Assembly: GCA_041690355.1 (NCBI GenBank)
Contig: JAWLHK010000021.1
Coordinates: 1-64,000, forward strand
Source: JAWLHK01 sp041690355 [NCBI: bacterium]
Lineage (GTDB): Bacteria; J088; JAWLBW01
DNA length: 64,000 nucleotides
Direction of reading: 5' to 3'
In this document: positions 37,579-45,968 of the stretch, piece by piece
Numbering within the stretch: position 1 is the stretch's first letter
How the letters are laid out: each line of letters opens with the position of its first letter
Program-made: the position numbers and the translations under genes
Notes under the pieces: model-generated
What the model was told of the DNA's origin: nothing
Databases searched by the model: none
Seen by the model: only the letters and a program-made list of their open reading frames with translations

Positions 37579-38304
37579 ATGGCCACCCCGATCCGCGTCG
37601 CGACGTGGAACATTCATCAGGGGGTGGGGCTCGACGGCCGCTACAATCTCTCGCGCACCGCCGCCGTCCTGCGCGAAATCGACGCCGACCTGGTGGCGCT
37701 CCAGGAGGTCGACATCGGCTCGGGATCCCGTTCGGGGGAATGCCAGGTCGACACCCTGGCCCGCTTCAGCGGTTACCATGGCCTCGCCGGGCCGACGCTC
37801 AAGGGGGGTGGCGCCGAATTCGGCAACGCCCTGCTCTCGCGTCGGCCCATTCACCGCATCGAGCGGCTCGATCTCAGCGTTCCGGGCTACGAGCCGCGCG
37901 GCGCCCTGGCCGGCCGCACCGAGCTGGCCGGCGTCACCTGGACGGCCATCGTGACCCACTTCGGACTCAAGCGCCGCGAGCGCGAAGAGCAGGCGCAGCG
38001 GCTGCTCACCTGGCCGGTGCTGCGCCCCGCGGGCCCCGTCGTGCTCGCGGGCGACTTCAACGAATGGTTCCCCGCCTCGCCGGTGGCCATCCGGCTCGCG
38101 CTCAGCTTCGACGCCGGCGAGGCGCGGCGCACCTTTCCGAGCAGCTGGCCCGCCTTTCCCCTCGATCGCATCTTCGTGCGCCGCGCCTCCATCCGCAAAG
38201 CGGTCGCCCACCGCACGCCGCTCAGCCGCGAGGCCTCGGATCATCTGCCGCTGGTGGCCGACGTCGTGCCGGCGATTTCGCTTGCCGAAGGCACGCGCGG
38301 GTAG
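37579..38304 (+). CDS. Endonuclease/exonuclease/phosphatase (EEP) family hydrolase
   Basis: A 241-residue EEP-fold phosphohydrolase. The metal and catalytic motifs are all visible: ATWNIHQG at the start, ALQEVD near residue 41, a Thr-His in VTHFGL, GDFNEW near residue 155 and SDHLPLVAD at the end. It starts 3 bp after the phospholipase D-VTT gene, and this pair is common in proteobacteria, suggesting action on a phosphodiester or lipid product. The substrate is not predictable. Confidence 0.9.
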   Translation: MATPIRVATWNIHQGVGLDGRYNLSRTAAVLREIDADLVALQEVDIGSGSRSGECQVDTLARFSGYHGLAGPTLKGGGAEFGNALLSRRPIHRIERLDLSVPGYEPRGALAGRTELAGVTWTAIVTHFGLKRREREEQAQRLLTWPVLRPAGPVVLAGDFNEWFPASPVAIRLALSFDAGEARRTFPSSWPAFPLDRIFVRRASIRKAVAHRTPLSREASDHLPLVADVVPAISLAEGTRG

Positions 38305-38316
38305 CAGAATATTGCG

Positions 38317-38706
38317 ATGCCGCTCTACATCGACAAGGCCGCCTGGCCGCTCGTTCGCGTCGAGATGTACGATCTGACCGACGACGAGAACGCCGAATAT
38401 CTGCGGAACGTAGAAGCGTGGCTGCGCGGCCCCGAGCGCTTCGCCATCCTGATCGACACCGACAGGGCGCAGGGCAGAAACGGCGGACCGGTCACCCGCA
38501 AGGCGCAGGCTGAATTCATGAAGAAGCACGCGGCGGCCATGCAGGAGCGGGTGGCCGCGCTCGCCCTGGTCATCGCGCACCCGCTCGTGCGCTCGATCGT
38601 CACGTCCATCCTCTGGATGCAGCCGGTGCCCGCCCCGTTCGCGATCTTCAAGGATCGCGCCTCGGCCGAACGCTGGGCCCGCCGCCGTCTGGCCGGCCTG
38701 GATTGA
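38317..38706 (+). CDS. Small STAS-like protein of unknown function
   Basis: A 129-residue soluble protein. The pattern (PLVRVEMYDLTDDENAEYL; FAILIDTDRAQ; TRKAQAEFMKKHAAAM; ALALVIAHPLVRSIVTSILW; a terminal AERWARRRL helix) resembles a STAS/SpoIIAA-like alpha-beta fold family found in proteobacteria. No enzymatic motif is seen. It follows the EEP gene by 12 bp, probably cotranscribed, and converges on hemN. Confidence 0.65.
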   Translation: MPLYIDKAAWPLVRVEMYDLTDDENAEYLRNVEAWLRGPERFAILIDTDRAQGRNGGPVTRKAQAEFMKKHAAAMQERVAALALVIAHPLVRSIVTSILWMQPVPAPFAIFKDRASAERWARRRLAGLD

Positions 38707-38712
38707 CGCCGC

Positions 38713-40080
38713 TCAGACCGTGCGCGAGAAGCGGGCCGTCTTTTCGGGCGCGTTCAGGTACTCGTCGAAGACCATGCAGATGTTGCGGATGAGAAAGCGC
38801 CCCGTCTCGGTCACGCGCATCCCCCCCGTGTGAAACTCCACCAGCCCGTCGTCGGCGAAGGTCTGCAGGGCCGTCCACTCAGGACGGAGCGCCTCCTGCG
38901 CGTCGGTTCCCATGCGCCGCGAGAGTTCCGCATAGTCGAGCGCGAAACGGCTCATGAGGGTCATGATGATCCAGCGCCGCAGCTGGTCGGCGGCGGTGAG
39001 CGTCACGCCCCGTTCGGTGGGCAGTTTTCCCGCAGTGAGCCGAGCTGAGTATTCATGCTCGGTCTTCACGTTCTGCACATAGGCGTCGCCGAGGTCGCTG
39101 ATCGACGTGACGCCGATGCCGATCATGTCGGCGCCGGCGCGGGTCGTGTAGCCCTGGAAGTTGCGGTGCAGCGTGCCGTCGTCGAGGGCGCGGCTGAGCT
39201 CGTCGTCGGGCAGCACGAAATGATCCATGCCGATGTAGCGGTATCCGGCCGCCGTCAGCCGGTCGACCGCGAGCGCGAGCATGGCCAGCTTTTCGGCGGC
39301 GTTGGGGAGTTCTTCGGCGCGGATGCGGCGCATATGGTTCTTGAGCGTCGGCAGATACGCGAAGTTGAAGAAGGCGATGCGGTCGGGGCGCAGCGTGATC
39401 GTGCGCGCCAGCGTGTCTTCGAGCGTGGCCAGGGTCTGCCGGGGGAGGCCGTACATGAGATCGAGGTTCACGCTGTTGAAGCCGAGCGCGCGCAGCTTCT
39501 CCATGCGCCCGGCCGTGAGCTCGAACGGCTGGATGCGGTGCACCGCCTTCTGCACGTCGGCATCAAAGTCCTGCACCCCCATGCTCGCGCGCGTGAACCC
39601 GATGGCCCGCAGCGCTTCGAGGTGCAGATCGCTCGCTTCGCGGGGGTCGATTTCGACGCTGATCTCCGCATCCTTCGCGAAACGGAAGCGCTCCCGGATC
39701 GCCTCGCCCAGCCGCACGATCAGCTCGGGGCGCAGAAAGGTCGGCGTCCCCCCGCCCCAGTGCAGCTGCGTCACCTCGCGTCCCGTCTGCAGCAGCGGGG
39801 CCACGAGGTCCATCTCGCGCACCAGTTCATCCACGTAGGGGTGGGCGCGCTCGCGATTGCCCGTGTAGATGACGTTGCAGCCGCAGAAGTAGCAGACCTG
39901 CTTGCAGAACGGCAGGTGAAAATACAGGGAGAGCGGGCGCGAGACGGCCCCTGCGCGCAACTTCTCGGCGTGCCGGTCGGGGCCGAACGACGGCGAGAAC
40001 TCGAGCGCCGTCGGATAGCTCGTGTAGCGCGGGCCGGGCCGATCGTACTTGCGGACGAGATGGACAGGGAGGGTAGTCAT
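38713..40080 (-). CDS. hemN: Oxygen-independent coproporphyrinogen III oxidase
   Basis: A radical-SAM enzyme of haem synthesis that decarboxylates coproporphyrinogen III without oxygen. The 455-residue protein has the cluster-binding cysteines Cys59, Cys63 and Cys66, plus the adjacent Cys68 (FCKQVCYFCGC), as in true HemN rather than HemW. The GGGTP motif, SMGVQDFD, and the N-terminal RYTSYPTALEF also fit HemN. It implies that haem can be made under low oxygen. It converges on the STAS-like gene with a 6-bp gap. Confidence 0.95.
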   Translation of the reverse strand: MTTLPVHLVRKYDRPGPRYTSYPTALEFSPSFGPDRHAEKLRAGAVSRPLSLYFHLPFCKQVCYFCGCNVIYTGNRERAHPYVDELVREMDLVAPLLQTGREVTQLHWGGGTPTFLRPELIVRLGEAIRERFRFAKDAEISVEIDPREASDLHLEALRAIGFTRASMGVQDFDADVQKAVHRIQPFELTAGRMEKLRALGFNSVNLDLMYGLPRQTLATLEDTLARTITLRPDRIAFFNFAYLPTLKNHMRRIRAEELPNAAEKLAMLALAVDRLTAAGYRYIGMDHFVLPDDELSRALDDGTLHRNFQGYTTRAGADMIGIGVTSISDLGDAYVQNVKTEHEYSARLTAGKLPTERGVTLTAADQLRRWIIMTLMSRFALDYAELSRRMGTDAQEALRPEWTALQTFADDGLVEFHTGGMRVTETGRFLIRNICMVFDEYLNAPEKTARFSRTV

Positions 40081-40175
40081 GCCCCCTTCCTACAGCAAGA
40101 GCGGTGCCAGGGGGCCTGGCGTCCTGGAGAAATCGCGGATCTCGCGGTAAAAGTGACCCGCTTCGCTACATCGCC

Positions 40176-40520
40176 TCAGGAATGTGCGCCGGAGCGGAAC
40201 ATCCGGATGCGATTGGCGAGGCGCTCCAGCGCCCGGTCGACGTCGGATGCGAGGTCTGCTGTCGTCACGCGGAACACGCTGCGTGGCGCCTCCCCCGCCG
40301 GGGGCGCGTCACCGTGCACCTCGACGCTGAAGCCGCCGTCGAGCGTCGCGACGCGGAACTCTCGCCCGTCACGTTCTTCGCGACCCGGGCGTGCCCTGGG
40401 GCCGTACCGCCGCGCGACCGCGCTCCAGAAGATCGCTTCGGCGAGCGCTTCGATTTCGTTGCGCACGCGGGTGCGCTCATGGTTACGGGTGCGAGCGTGC
40501 GATGCGGTTTGCGTATTCAT
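40176..40520 (-). CDS. Small charged protein of unknown function
   Basis: A 114-residue soluble, Arg- and Glu-rich protein with no recognised motif. The start at 40520 is preferred over an ATG six bases upstream because it lies 7 bp after an AGAAGG ribosome site. Its first 38 bp overlap the end of the upstream membrane-protein gene, so the two are probably cotranscribed. Function unknown. Confidence 0.55.
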   Translation of the reverse strand: MNTQTASHARTRNHERTRVRNEIEALAEAIFWSAVARRYGPRARPGREERDGREFRVATLDGGFSVEVHGDAPPAGEAPRSVFRVTTADLASDVDRALERLANRIRMFRSGAHS

Positions 40521-41556
40521 GGGCATCCCTTCTCCCGGTCCCGTCGGCAGGCTTCACGAACAGCGCGAAGCCGACGGCGGGAACGAGCACGACGAGAAAT
40601 AATGCGGACACGAACAGGGTCACCGCGGCCCCTTGACCGACGGGGATCCACGGAGCCAGGGCGATGGCGCCGATCATGAGGGCCAGGGCCGGCGCGTAGG
40701 CCAGCCGGACCGGCAGGGGAATGGCCGAGACGCGGCCGGCGCCCCACGCGAGCGAAACGAGCAGCGGGCCGAGAACCACGGCATGGACGCCGGCAATGCG
40801 CAGCGCCGGCCAATGGGGCACGAGCGCGCCGGCGACGAGCGCGGAGGCGAGCAGCAGCCACCAGGGGGCGAGCCCGCGGGGAAACGTGGAGCCGGCGGCC
40901 TGCTCGGCGAGGAGCCAGGCCAGGGGAAGCGCGAGCGGCAGGGCCAGGAGCGGCGAAAGGGGCACGGCCGCCGACACGGCCGCCGCGAGCCCGGCCGGCA
41001 CCCAGAGCGCGGCCGTCCGGCGCGAAGCGGCCCCGATCCACGCCAGCGTGCCCGGAACGTAGACGGTGAACACGAGTGCGGCCACGAAGAGCCGCGCCGC
41101 CGTGACCGCCAGCGGGTCGCCCCGGGCCCCGAGCACCGCCACGGGCGCGATCAGCGCGGCGCCGAGCAGCAGGCCGGCGGCCGCGGCGGCGGGAAATCCC
41201 CCTTCACGGCGCAGGAGCGTCCGTACGGCGGCAACGAGCCAGACGGCGAGGATGACGTTCGAGAGCGCGATACTGAGCCACGTGTAGCCGCCGGTCGCGA
41301 AGGCCACGACCGCCCCGGCGGCGGCCGCCAGATAGGCGAACCAGATCCGGCCCCCCGCCGGAAACCCGAGCAGCAGCAGGATCGGCACGGTGAGAAAGCC
41401 GTAGAACCCGGCGTGCGAGTGCGCATGGCGGAGGTACGGGAACGACCAGCCGGCGCTGCTCCAGGCCCCCGACGCCAGATCGGCCCGCAACACCAGCCCG
41501 AGCAGGGCGGTCACGAGCAGAAAGAGCGCGGCGGCGCGGAGGACACAGGTTCGCAT
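40483..41556 (-). CDS. Polytopic membrane protein of unknown function
   Basis: A 357-residue hydrophobic protein with about ten predicted membrane helices. A histidine-rich motif near the end of the first periplasmic or cytoplasmic loop (YLRHAHSHAGFYG, residues 41-53) recalls metal- or haem-ligand histidines of NnrS-like and oxidase subunit I-like proteins, a weak resemblance only. The frame is open for 1.2 kb upstream, but the ATG at 41556 immediately precedes the first helix. It is adjacent to hemN and an unknown small gene, which would fit a respiratory role; this is speculation. Confidence 0.65.
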   Translation of the reverse strand: MRTCVLRAAALFLLVTALLGLVLRADLASGAWSSAGWSFPYLRHAHSHAGFYGFLTVPILLLLGFPAGGRIWFAYLAAAAGAVVAFATGGYTWLSIALSNVILAVWLVAAVRTLLRREGGFPAAAAAGLLLGAALIAPVAVLGARGDPLAVTAARLFVAALVFTVYVPGTLAWIGAASRRTAALWVPAGLAAAVSAAVPLSPLLALPLALPLAWLLAEQAAGSTFPRGLAPWWLLLASALVAGALVPHWPALRIAGVHAVVLGPLLVSLAWGAGRVSAIPLPVRLAYAPALALMIGAIALAPWIPVGQGAAVTLFVSALFLVVLVPAVGFALFVKPADGTGRRDAHEYANRIARSHP

Positions 41557-41725
41557 GCCCCTGTCTCCAAGCAATGTCCGTGCCGAGTGCGTCTCTTGAG
41601 GGGATCCGGGTCCGCCCGGTGTGTCGAATCGACGCAGTACGGACGGGGGCGGGCGGGTCGACGCAAGCGTCGGCTCGCCGCGCCCGGTTCCCAACGCCGG
41701 AGGGGGGGAGTGGGGGTCGAATCCC

Positions 41726-41780
41726 GACTTGTGACTTACGACTGACGACTTGTGACTGAAGACTAGTGACTGACGACGGG
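41726..41780. repeat. GACTNRN heptamer array covering the stop codon of the CocE-like gene
   Basis: Seven consecutive 7-bp units each starting GACT occupy 41726-41774, followed by a partial GACGGG. The array includes the last three codons and the TAG stop (41763-41765) of the minus-strand hydrolase, so the protein's terminal residues Val-Ser-His are encoded by repeat sequence. The rest of the 206-bp gap to 41557 shows no feature I can support. Confidence 0.93.
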
Positions 41781-43517
41781 GAGCTCGAGCCAGCCTTCGC
41801 GCCCCGGTCCCGTCAGGACCGTCTGGTTCGCGATGCGCGACTCGGCGTGCGCGTACCAGGGGGCCGCCACGTTCGGATGCACGTTGTAGGCCGGGAAGTT
41901 CGACGAGCTGACGTCGACCCGCAGGCGGTGCCCCTTCTTCACGACCCACTCGGTGGGCCACGTCTGCAGCACCAGCGTGGCGTCGCTGTGCGGCGCGTAG
42001 GGCACCGGAACGCCGTCGCCGTTGCGGTAGGCGAGCGCCATGATCGTGTCGGTGATGTTCACGGCGCGGCCGTTCGCGTCGACGTCCATGATCTTGACCG
42101 TGAAGGCGGTGTCTTCGGCGTCGGAGCGCACCGTCAGGCGGATGTTGAAGCGGCCCGCGAGGTGCAGGTCTTCCCTGAGGTACAGCGAGGTGAACGTGAG
42201 CACGTCGTCGCGCTCGCAGAGGCCGATCTGATCGCGCATGGACGGCGGCGTGCCGCTCCACCCCGGAATCGCGAAGGCGAGCAGCCCCGCGCCGCCGCGG
42301 CTCGGCACCGGGTCGGCCGGATCGTAGACGTACGAAATCGAGTCCTCGCCCTCGGGCCGCGCCGCCGCGAGGCGCCCGCCGGTGCACGCCTGCGCCCGCG
42401 CCGTCTCGGCGAAATAGAGGCGCGCGGGCTTCGCCGCCGGAGGCCAGCTTTCGCGCCGCTGCCAGCCCCCGCCGATGGCGTAGGTCTCCACCGGGCCCCA
42501 GTCGTCGAGCGGTTCTCCCTTGAGGTGATGATCGAACCAGTTGAGAAACCGGTCCATCATCGCGTGGGCCCCCTTCTTGTCGGGGAGCGGGAGCACGCCG
42601 TCGCCGCTCCCCCCCATGAGATGGGTCCACGGGCCGACGATGAGCCGGCTGCGATCCCGCGTGGCCATGCGGTTGAAGTCGTCGAGCTGCGAGCCGACGA
42701 AGATGTCGTACCAGCCGCTCACCATGAGCACGGGCACGGTGACCTTCTCGGGCATGGCGCGCAGGAGCAGGTTGTCGGGAATCTTCCACAACGGCGCATC
42801 GGCCGACGCGCTCTGCAGCCAGTCGCGGTACCAGGGGAGCGAATGGCCGATGATCTTCTCGTCGGCTTCGAGATGCGGGCGGTGGGCGATGGTCTTCCAG
42901 AACGTATTGAAGTTCAGGGCGTCGAGGGTCTCGTCGTACATCAGCGAGGCCCAGGCCGTGGCCACCTCGAAGCGGAACATGCCGTGCGAGAACGCGACCT
43001 CGCGCAGGTCAGAGCCCCAGACCATGGGGATCATGGTCTTGACCTGCGGGGGAAACCGGTCGGCCATGGCCCACTGCACCATCGACAGGTACGAGGCGCC
43101 GAAGAGGCCGATGTTACCGTCGTGCCAGGGCTGTTTCGTAATCCACGCGAGCGTGTCGATGCCGTCATTGCGCTCGTTGAAGAAGGGCATCCACGTCCCC
43201 TCGGAGGTCGCGCGGCCGCGGGCGAGCTGGTAGACGCCGACGTAGCCGTAGCGCGAGAAGAGCTTGGCGAGCGCGCCGGCGCCCCCCACAAAGTTGTACG
43301 GGTTGCGGATGAGGATGACCGGCCACGGCCCCTCGCCTTCGGGCAGGTAGACTTCGGTGTACAGTTTCACGCCGTCGCGCATGGGCAGCATGAGCGTCGT
43401 GGCCTCGCCGGCCGCGGTCTCGAAGGGGGGCAGGTCGAGGGTCAGCCGCGCGGCATCGTAGCAGGCGGTCGAGAGAAACAGGCTTGCGAGAAGCGGCAGC
43501 AGGCGGGCCAGGCGCAT
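41763..43517 (-). CDS. CocE/NonD family exported hydrolase
   Basis: A 584-residue serine hydrolase of the X-Pro dipeptidyl-peptidase / cocaine-esterase family. A signal peptide with a lipoprotein-like STAC site (Cys19) starts the protein. The alpha/beta-hydrolase core has nucleophile Ser142 in GLFGASYLSM, a probable acid in VSGWYDIF, and His in VGPWTHLMGG. A C-terminal jelly-roll domain ends with DVSSSNFPAY. It is likely periplasmic or outer-membrane bound and cleaves esters or peptides. The longer open frame upstream crosses repeats and is rejected in favour of the ATG at 43517. Confidence 0.9.
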   Translation of the reverse strand: MRLARLLPLLASLFLSTACYDAARLTLDLPPFETAAGEATTLMLPMRDGVKLYTEVYLPEGEGPWPVILIRNPYNFVGGAGALAKLFSRYGYVGVYQLARGRATSEGTWMPFFNERNDGIDTLAWITKQPWHDGNIGLFGASYLSMVQWAMADRFPPQVKTMIPMVWGSDLREVAFSHGMFRFEVATAWASLMYDETLDALNFNTFWKTIAHRPHLEADEKIIGHSLPWYRDWLQSASADAPLWKIPDNLLLRAMPEKVTVPVLMVSGWYDIFVGSQLDDFNRMATRDRSRLIVGPWTHLMGGSGDGVLPLPDKKGAHAMMDRFLNWFDHHLKGEPLDDWGPVETYAIGGGWQRRESWPPAAKPARLYFAETARAQACTGGRLAAARPEGEDSISYVYDPADPVPSRGGAGLLAFAIPGWSGTPPSMRDQIGLCERDDVLTFTSLYLREDLHLAGRFNIRLTVRSDAEDTAFTVKIMDVDANGRAVNITDTIMALAYRNGDGVPVPYAPHSDATLVLQTWPTEWVVKKGHRLRVDVSSSNFPAYNVHPNVAAPWYAHAESRIANQTVLTGPGREGWLELPVVSH

Positions 43518-43613
43518 CGGGGACCTATGGGGAAAATGTAACCGGCGTGTCAACGACCGGGCGGTAGGTGACTCATGGTACCGGGTGGTGCCTCCTGTAG
43601 CAACTTGCTCCCC

Positions 43614-43697
43614 GGCTGGTCGCTGGACGCTGGGCGCTCGGCGCTGGGCAGGAACCACAGCAAGCAGGCCACTCGTCACTCGTTACTCGTAACTTCC
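43614..43697. repeat. Two heptamer arrays between divergent genes
   Basis: CGCTSGG-type units (43614-43648) and YACTCGT-type units (43670-43690), both with a 7-bp period, lie in the 223-bp gap upstream of yaeQ and the CocE-like gene. The first is the reverse-complement form of the GCGCYRA array seen elsewhere. This is the only locus here where arrays lie between divergent starts rather than at a gene end. Confidence 0.8.
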
Positions 43698-43740
43698 CTG
43701 CTTGCGCATCCTCGCCCCCTCCGACGACAATGTGCACACC

Positions 43741-44280
43741 ATGGCCTTGCCGTCGACGATGTACAACTTCACGATCGGCCTCTCGCACGTCGACCGCGGC
43801 GTCTACGAGACGCTCGCCGTGCGCGCGGCCCGGCATCCGTCGGAATCGGAGGGGTACCTCGCGGCGCGCGTGCTCGCCTATGCGCTCGAATACACCGAGG
43901 GGATCCAGTTCGCGCCCGGCGGCCTCTCCGACACCGACGCGCCCGCGGTGCAGGTGCGCGATCTGACGGGGGCCTGGGTCTCGTGGATCGAAATCGGCAA
44001 CCCCGACCCCGCCCGCCTGCACAAGGCCGCGAAGGCCGCGCCCCGCGTCGCCGTCTATACGCACAAGGATCCGCACCTGCTGCTGCGGCAGCTCGCGGGC
44101 CAGAAGATTCACCAGGCCGAGCGCATCGAAATCTACAGCTTCGACCCCGCGTTTCTCCAGGGCCTGCTCGATCGGCTGGATCGCCGGATGAATTTCGAAC
44201 TTTCCGTCAGCGACGGGCAGCTGTATCTGGATGTCGGCGGAAAATCTTTCCAGGGTGCGCTCACGCGGCACGCGATCTGA
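43741..44280 (+). CDS. yaeQ: YaeQ family protein
   Basis: A 179-residue member of the YaeQ family, which adopts a PD-(D/E)XK nuclease-like fold; its activity is not established. The family-typical ALPSTMYNFTIGLSHVDRGVY start, ARHPSESEGYLAARVLAYALE and the GLSDTDAPAV, WIEIGNPDPARLHKA and VAVYTHKD stretches are all present. The frame opens at 43702 from a TTG, but the ATG at 43741 gives the family start. A GCGCYGA heptamer array begins 2 bp after its stop. Confidence 0.92.
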   Translation: MALPSTMYNFTIGLSHVDRGVYETLAVRAARHPSESEGYLAARVLAYALEYTEGIQFAPGGLSDTDAPAVQVRDLTGAWVSWIEIGNPDPARLHKAAKAAPRVAVYTHKDPHLLLRQLAGQKIHQAERIEIYSFDPAFLQGLLDRLDRRMNFELSVSDGQLYLDVGGKSFQGALTRHAI

Positions 44281-44281
44281 A

Positions 44282-44302
44282 GCGCCGAGCGCTGAGCGCC
44301 GA
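44282..44302. repeat. GCGCYGA heptamer array at the 3' end of yaeQ
   Basis: Three 7-bp units (GCGCCGA, GCGCTGA, GCGCCGA) begin 2 bp after the yaeQ TGA, in the 70-bp gap between this gene and the convergent membrane-protein gene. Confidence 0.75.
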
Positions 44303-44349
44303 GGAAGCACGTTCCCTTCCGCTCGGCGTTCCGGCGTGGGAAATGCCCT

Positions 44350-44922
44350 TCAGCCCGCGATGGTCCTGTTCGGCGGAACCTTGCCCGACACCGGCGCGCG
44401 CAGGTGGTTGGTCACGAGCAGCGTGAGCAGCGGAACGATGAGGTAAGCGCCCGCCAGGGTCGTGAACATCAGGAAGGTCGGGTCGGTCGCCGCCGGAACC
44501 GCCTTCCCCGCATGGTAGGCCGCGTGGTCGCCGATGTGATTGTACGGCCCCCAGACAGCAGCCATCACGGCGCCGAAAGCGAGCGCGCCGGTCACCATCG
44601 GAGCGAACGCCCGCCCCCAGGCCATGCGTCCGCTCGTGGCCCAGTGACACCCGAGCAGCAGCGCGAGAAACAGGAACCCCTCGAGCAGCAGCGCGCCCCC
44701 CCACCCGACCTGCGTCCAGGGGATCACGTACGCCAGGTTCCAGTCGGGATACCAGCGGAAGGCGAACAGCGAATCCGGGCAGTGAAACAGGCCGCCGAAG
44801 AGCGCGGTCTGCCGCAGGCTGCGGCGCCGCCAGGCCGCACGGTCCCCGCCGGAAGCGCGCAGGTTCGAGGCGGCGATCAATCCGCCGAACATGATGGAGA
44901 CGGGAACGTCAGGGAGAAACAT
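44350..44922 (-). CDS. Membrane protein of unknown function
   Basis: A 190-residue protein with about four hydrophobic segments. Between them lies a long loop with FHCPDSLFAFRWYPDWNLAYVIPWTQVGW and, near the C-terminus, GPYNHIGDHAAYHAGKA, rich in aromatic residues and histidines that might bind a ligand. I do not recognise the family. An internal ATG 33 bp downstream is an alternative start. It lies at the edge of a decayed region. Confidence 0.6.
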   Translation of the reverse strand: MFLPDVPVSIMFGGLIAASNLRASGGDRAAWRRRSLRQTALFGGLFHCPDSLFAFRWYPDWNLAYVIPWTQVGWGGALLLEGFLFLALLLGCHWATSGRMAWGRAFAPMVTGALAFGAVMAAVWGPYNHIGDHAAYHAGKAVPAATDPTFLMFTTLAGAYLIVPLLTLLVTNHLRAPVSGKVPPNRTIAG

Positions 44923-45004
44923 GGCTCGTCCTTCCGGGGCGCCTGCGGCGCGTACCCCCTGGAAAGCCTACCCCGTGCCGCGCCGACTGTCGAAGGGCGG
45001 GGAA

Positions 45005-45367
45005 TCACCGCCCCGGTACGCGGACGGTCGCCGACTCCGTGGTGCCCTTCACCTGGTCGCGAAGGGTGACCTCGTATTCCCCCGCAGACAGGCCCCCGAT
45101 GCGGAAGCGGAGCATCTACGGCTGGATGAGCTGGATACAGATCACCTCGCTGTCCGGGGGCGGCGGCGGCAGCAGGCGCACCTCGACAGCTTTCCCCGAC
45201 ACCTTCGCGTCCCACTCCGGAAAGGGGGCACACGGGGTCGCCTTCTCGTCGATTTCGATGACCGAGATTGTATCCCCGGCCACAGCGACCCGCTCGCGCA
45301 ACGGCGGAATCTGCGTGAAGCGATGCCGCTCGCAGACCTCGACCCGCAGATCGGTCGTTTCGGTCAC
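45005..45367 (-). pseudogene. Secreted-protein-like gene interrupted by a TAG codon
   Basis: A GTG start at 45367 opens a frame of 83 codons ending in TAG at 45116. Read in frame past this stop, 36 further codons (RFRIGGLSAGEYEVTLRD, then QVKGTTESATVRVPGR) continue a beta-sandwich-like domain to a TGA at 45005. The preceding residues read ICIQLIQP, so the TAG probably replaced a tyrosine codon by one base change. The upstream end looks cut as well, because coding-like residues precede the GTG up to a stop. The start overlaps the stop of a small membrane-protein frame by GTGA. Confidence 0.55.
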
Positions 45368-45534
45368 CTTCTTCCACCCCGACTCCGCCGCTCACACGCG
45401 AAGATGTCGATGGGACGGGTGAGGGTCCCGTTCCGCAGCATCTGGAACTTCTCCCAGAGATGCGGTATGGGTTGGAAAGGGGCGAGGAGCATGAACGCGG
45501 CGAACAGTAACAGGGCCGGCCACGGCGACGGCAT
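45364..45534 (-). CDS. Small membrane protein, probably a truncated remnant
   Basis: A 56-residue frame with one hydrophobic helix (PALLLFAAFMLLAPF) followed by PIPHLWEKFQMLRNGTL and RPIDIF, a pattern common in small bacterial inner-membrane proteins where an acidic-hydrophobic tail normally follows. Here the frame instead runs into an Arg-rich, unrelated tail and stops. Its ATG lies inside the first codons of the response-regulator fragment on the other strand, suggesting a rearrangement junction near 45520. Confidence 0.4.
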   Translation of the reverse strand: MPSPWPALLLFAAFMLLAPFQPIPHLWEKFQMLRNGTLTRPIDIFACERRSRGGRR

Positions 45535-45834
45535 CGCGCTGGTCGAGTTCCTCCACGAGCGTTTTCCCCGCCTGCGGATCGTCGTCTTCTCCATGCTTCC
45601 CGAGGAAAGTTTCGCCCCGCGCGCCCTGGCGGCCGGAGCGTCGGCCTACCTGTCGAAGAACAAGCCCCCCGGCGACCTCGTCACGGCAATCAAAGCGGTC
45701 CTCGAACGCGGAAAATACGTTTCCGAGGCGCAGGAGGATCTTTTGCTCGTCCACCGCATCAAGCGCAAGCTCGGGCGAGCTCCCTGGGCGATCTGGTGGC
45801 CTACAGTCTCCGGCACAAGCTGCTCGGATCCTGA
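45523..45834 (+). pseudogene. Remnant of a LuxR/NarL-type response regulator
   Basis: The frame encodes the second half of a receiver domain (DGIALVEFLHERFPRLRIVVF, then ALAAGASAYLSKNKPP with the conserved lysine region, then AIKAVLERGKYVSEAQEDLL). This joins directly to VHRIKRKLG, the last recognition-helix part of a LuxR HTH, so the middle of the HTH is deleted. After KRKLG a frameshift moves the reading to SLGDLVAYSLRHKLLGS and a TGA at 45832. The N-terminal receiver half, including the phospho-Asp, is missing. A regulator of related type stands intact downstream. Confidence 0.75.
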
Positions 45835-45968
45835 CCCCAGGCTCGTCCAGAATTCCCCGTCTCCTCGGACCACCGGGGCCGGAACCGCTCCACGCCGCGT
45901 GTAATGATTTGCAGATTGTCTTCTGGGGGATTCCCGTTAGGCTGTAGGGGAGTTCTGGAGTTCCCTGC

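Noticed and set aside
35110-38580. A 1,156-codon open frame on the minus strand
   Set aside because: It is antisense to the clear phospholipase D-VTT, EEP and STAS-like genes, is rich in His/Arg/Gly/Asp low-complexity sequence, and arises from GC-rich codon bias. The same applies to the long antisense frames at 1405-3612, 5891-7813, 7988-9553, 11480-13513, 13534-16092, 39055-40602, 41766-43541 and 51786-53726.
45116-45367. Intact 83-residue gene ending at the TAG
   Set aside because: The frame continues past the TAG with 36 codons of domain-like sequence and then a normal TGA, so a nonsense mutation explains it better, although a functional short product cannot be excluded.
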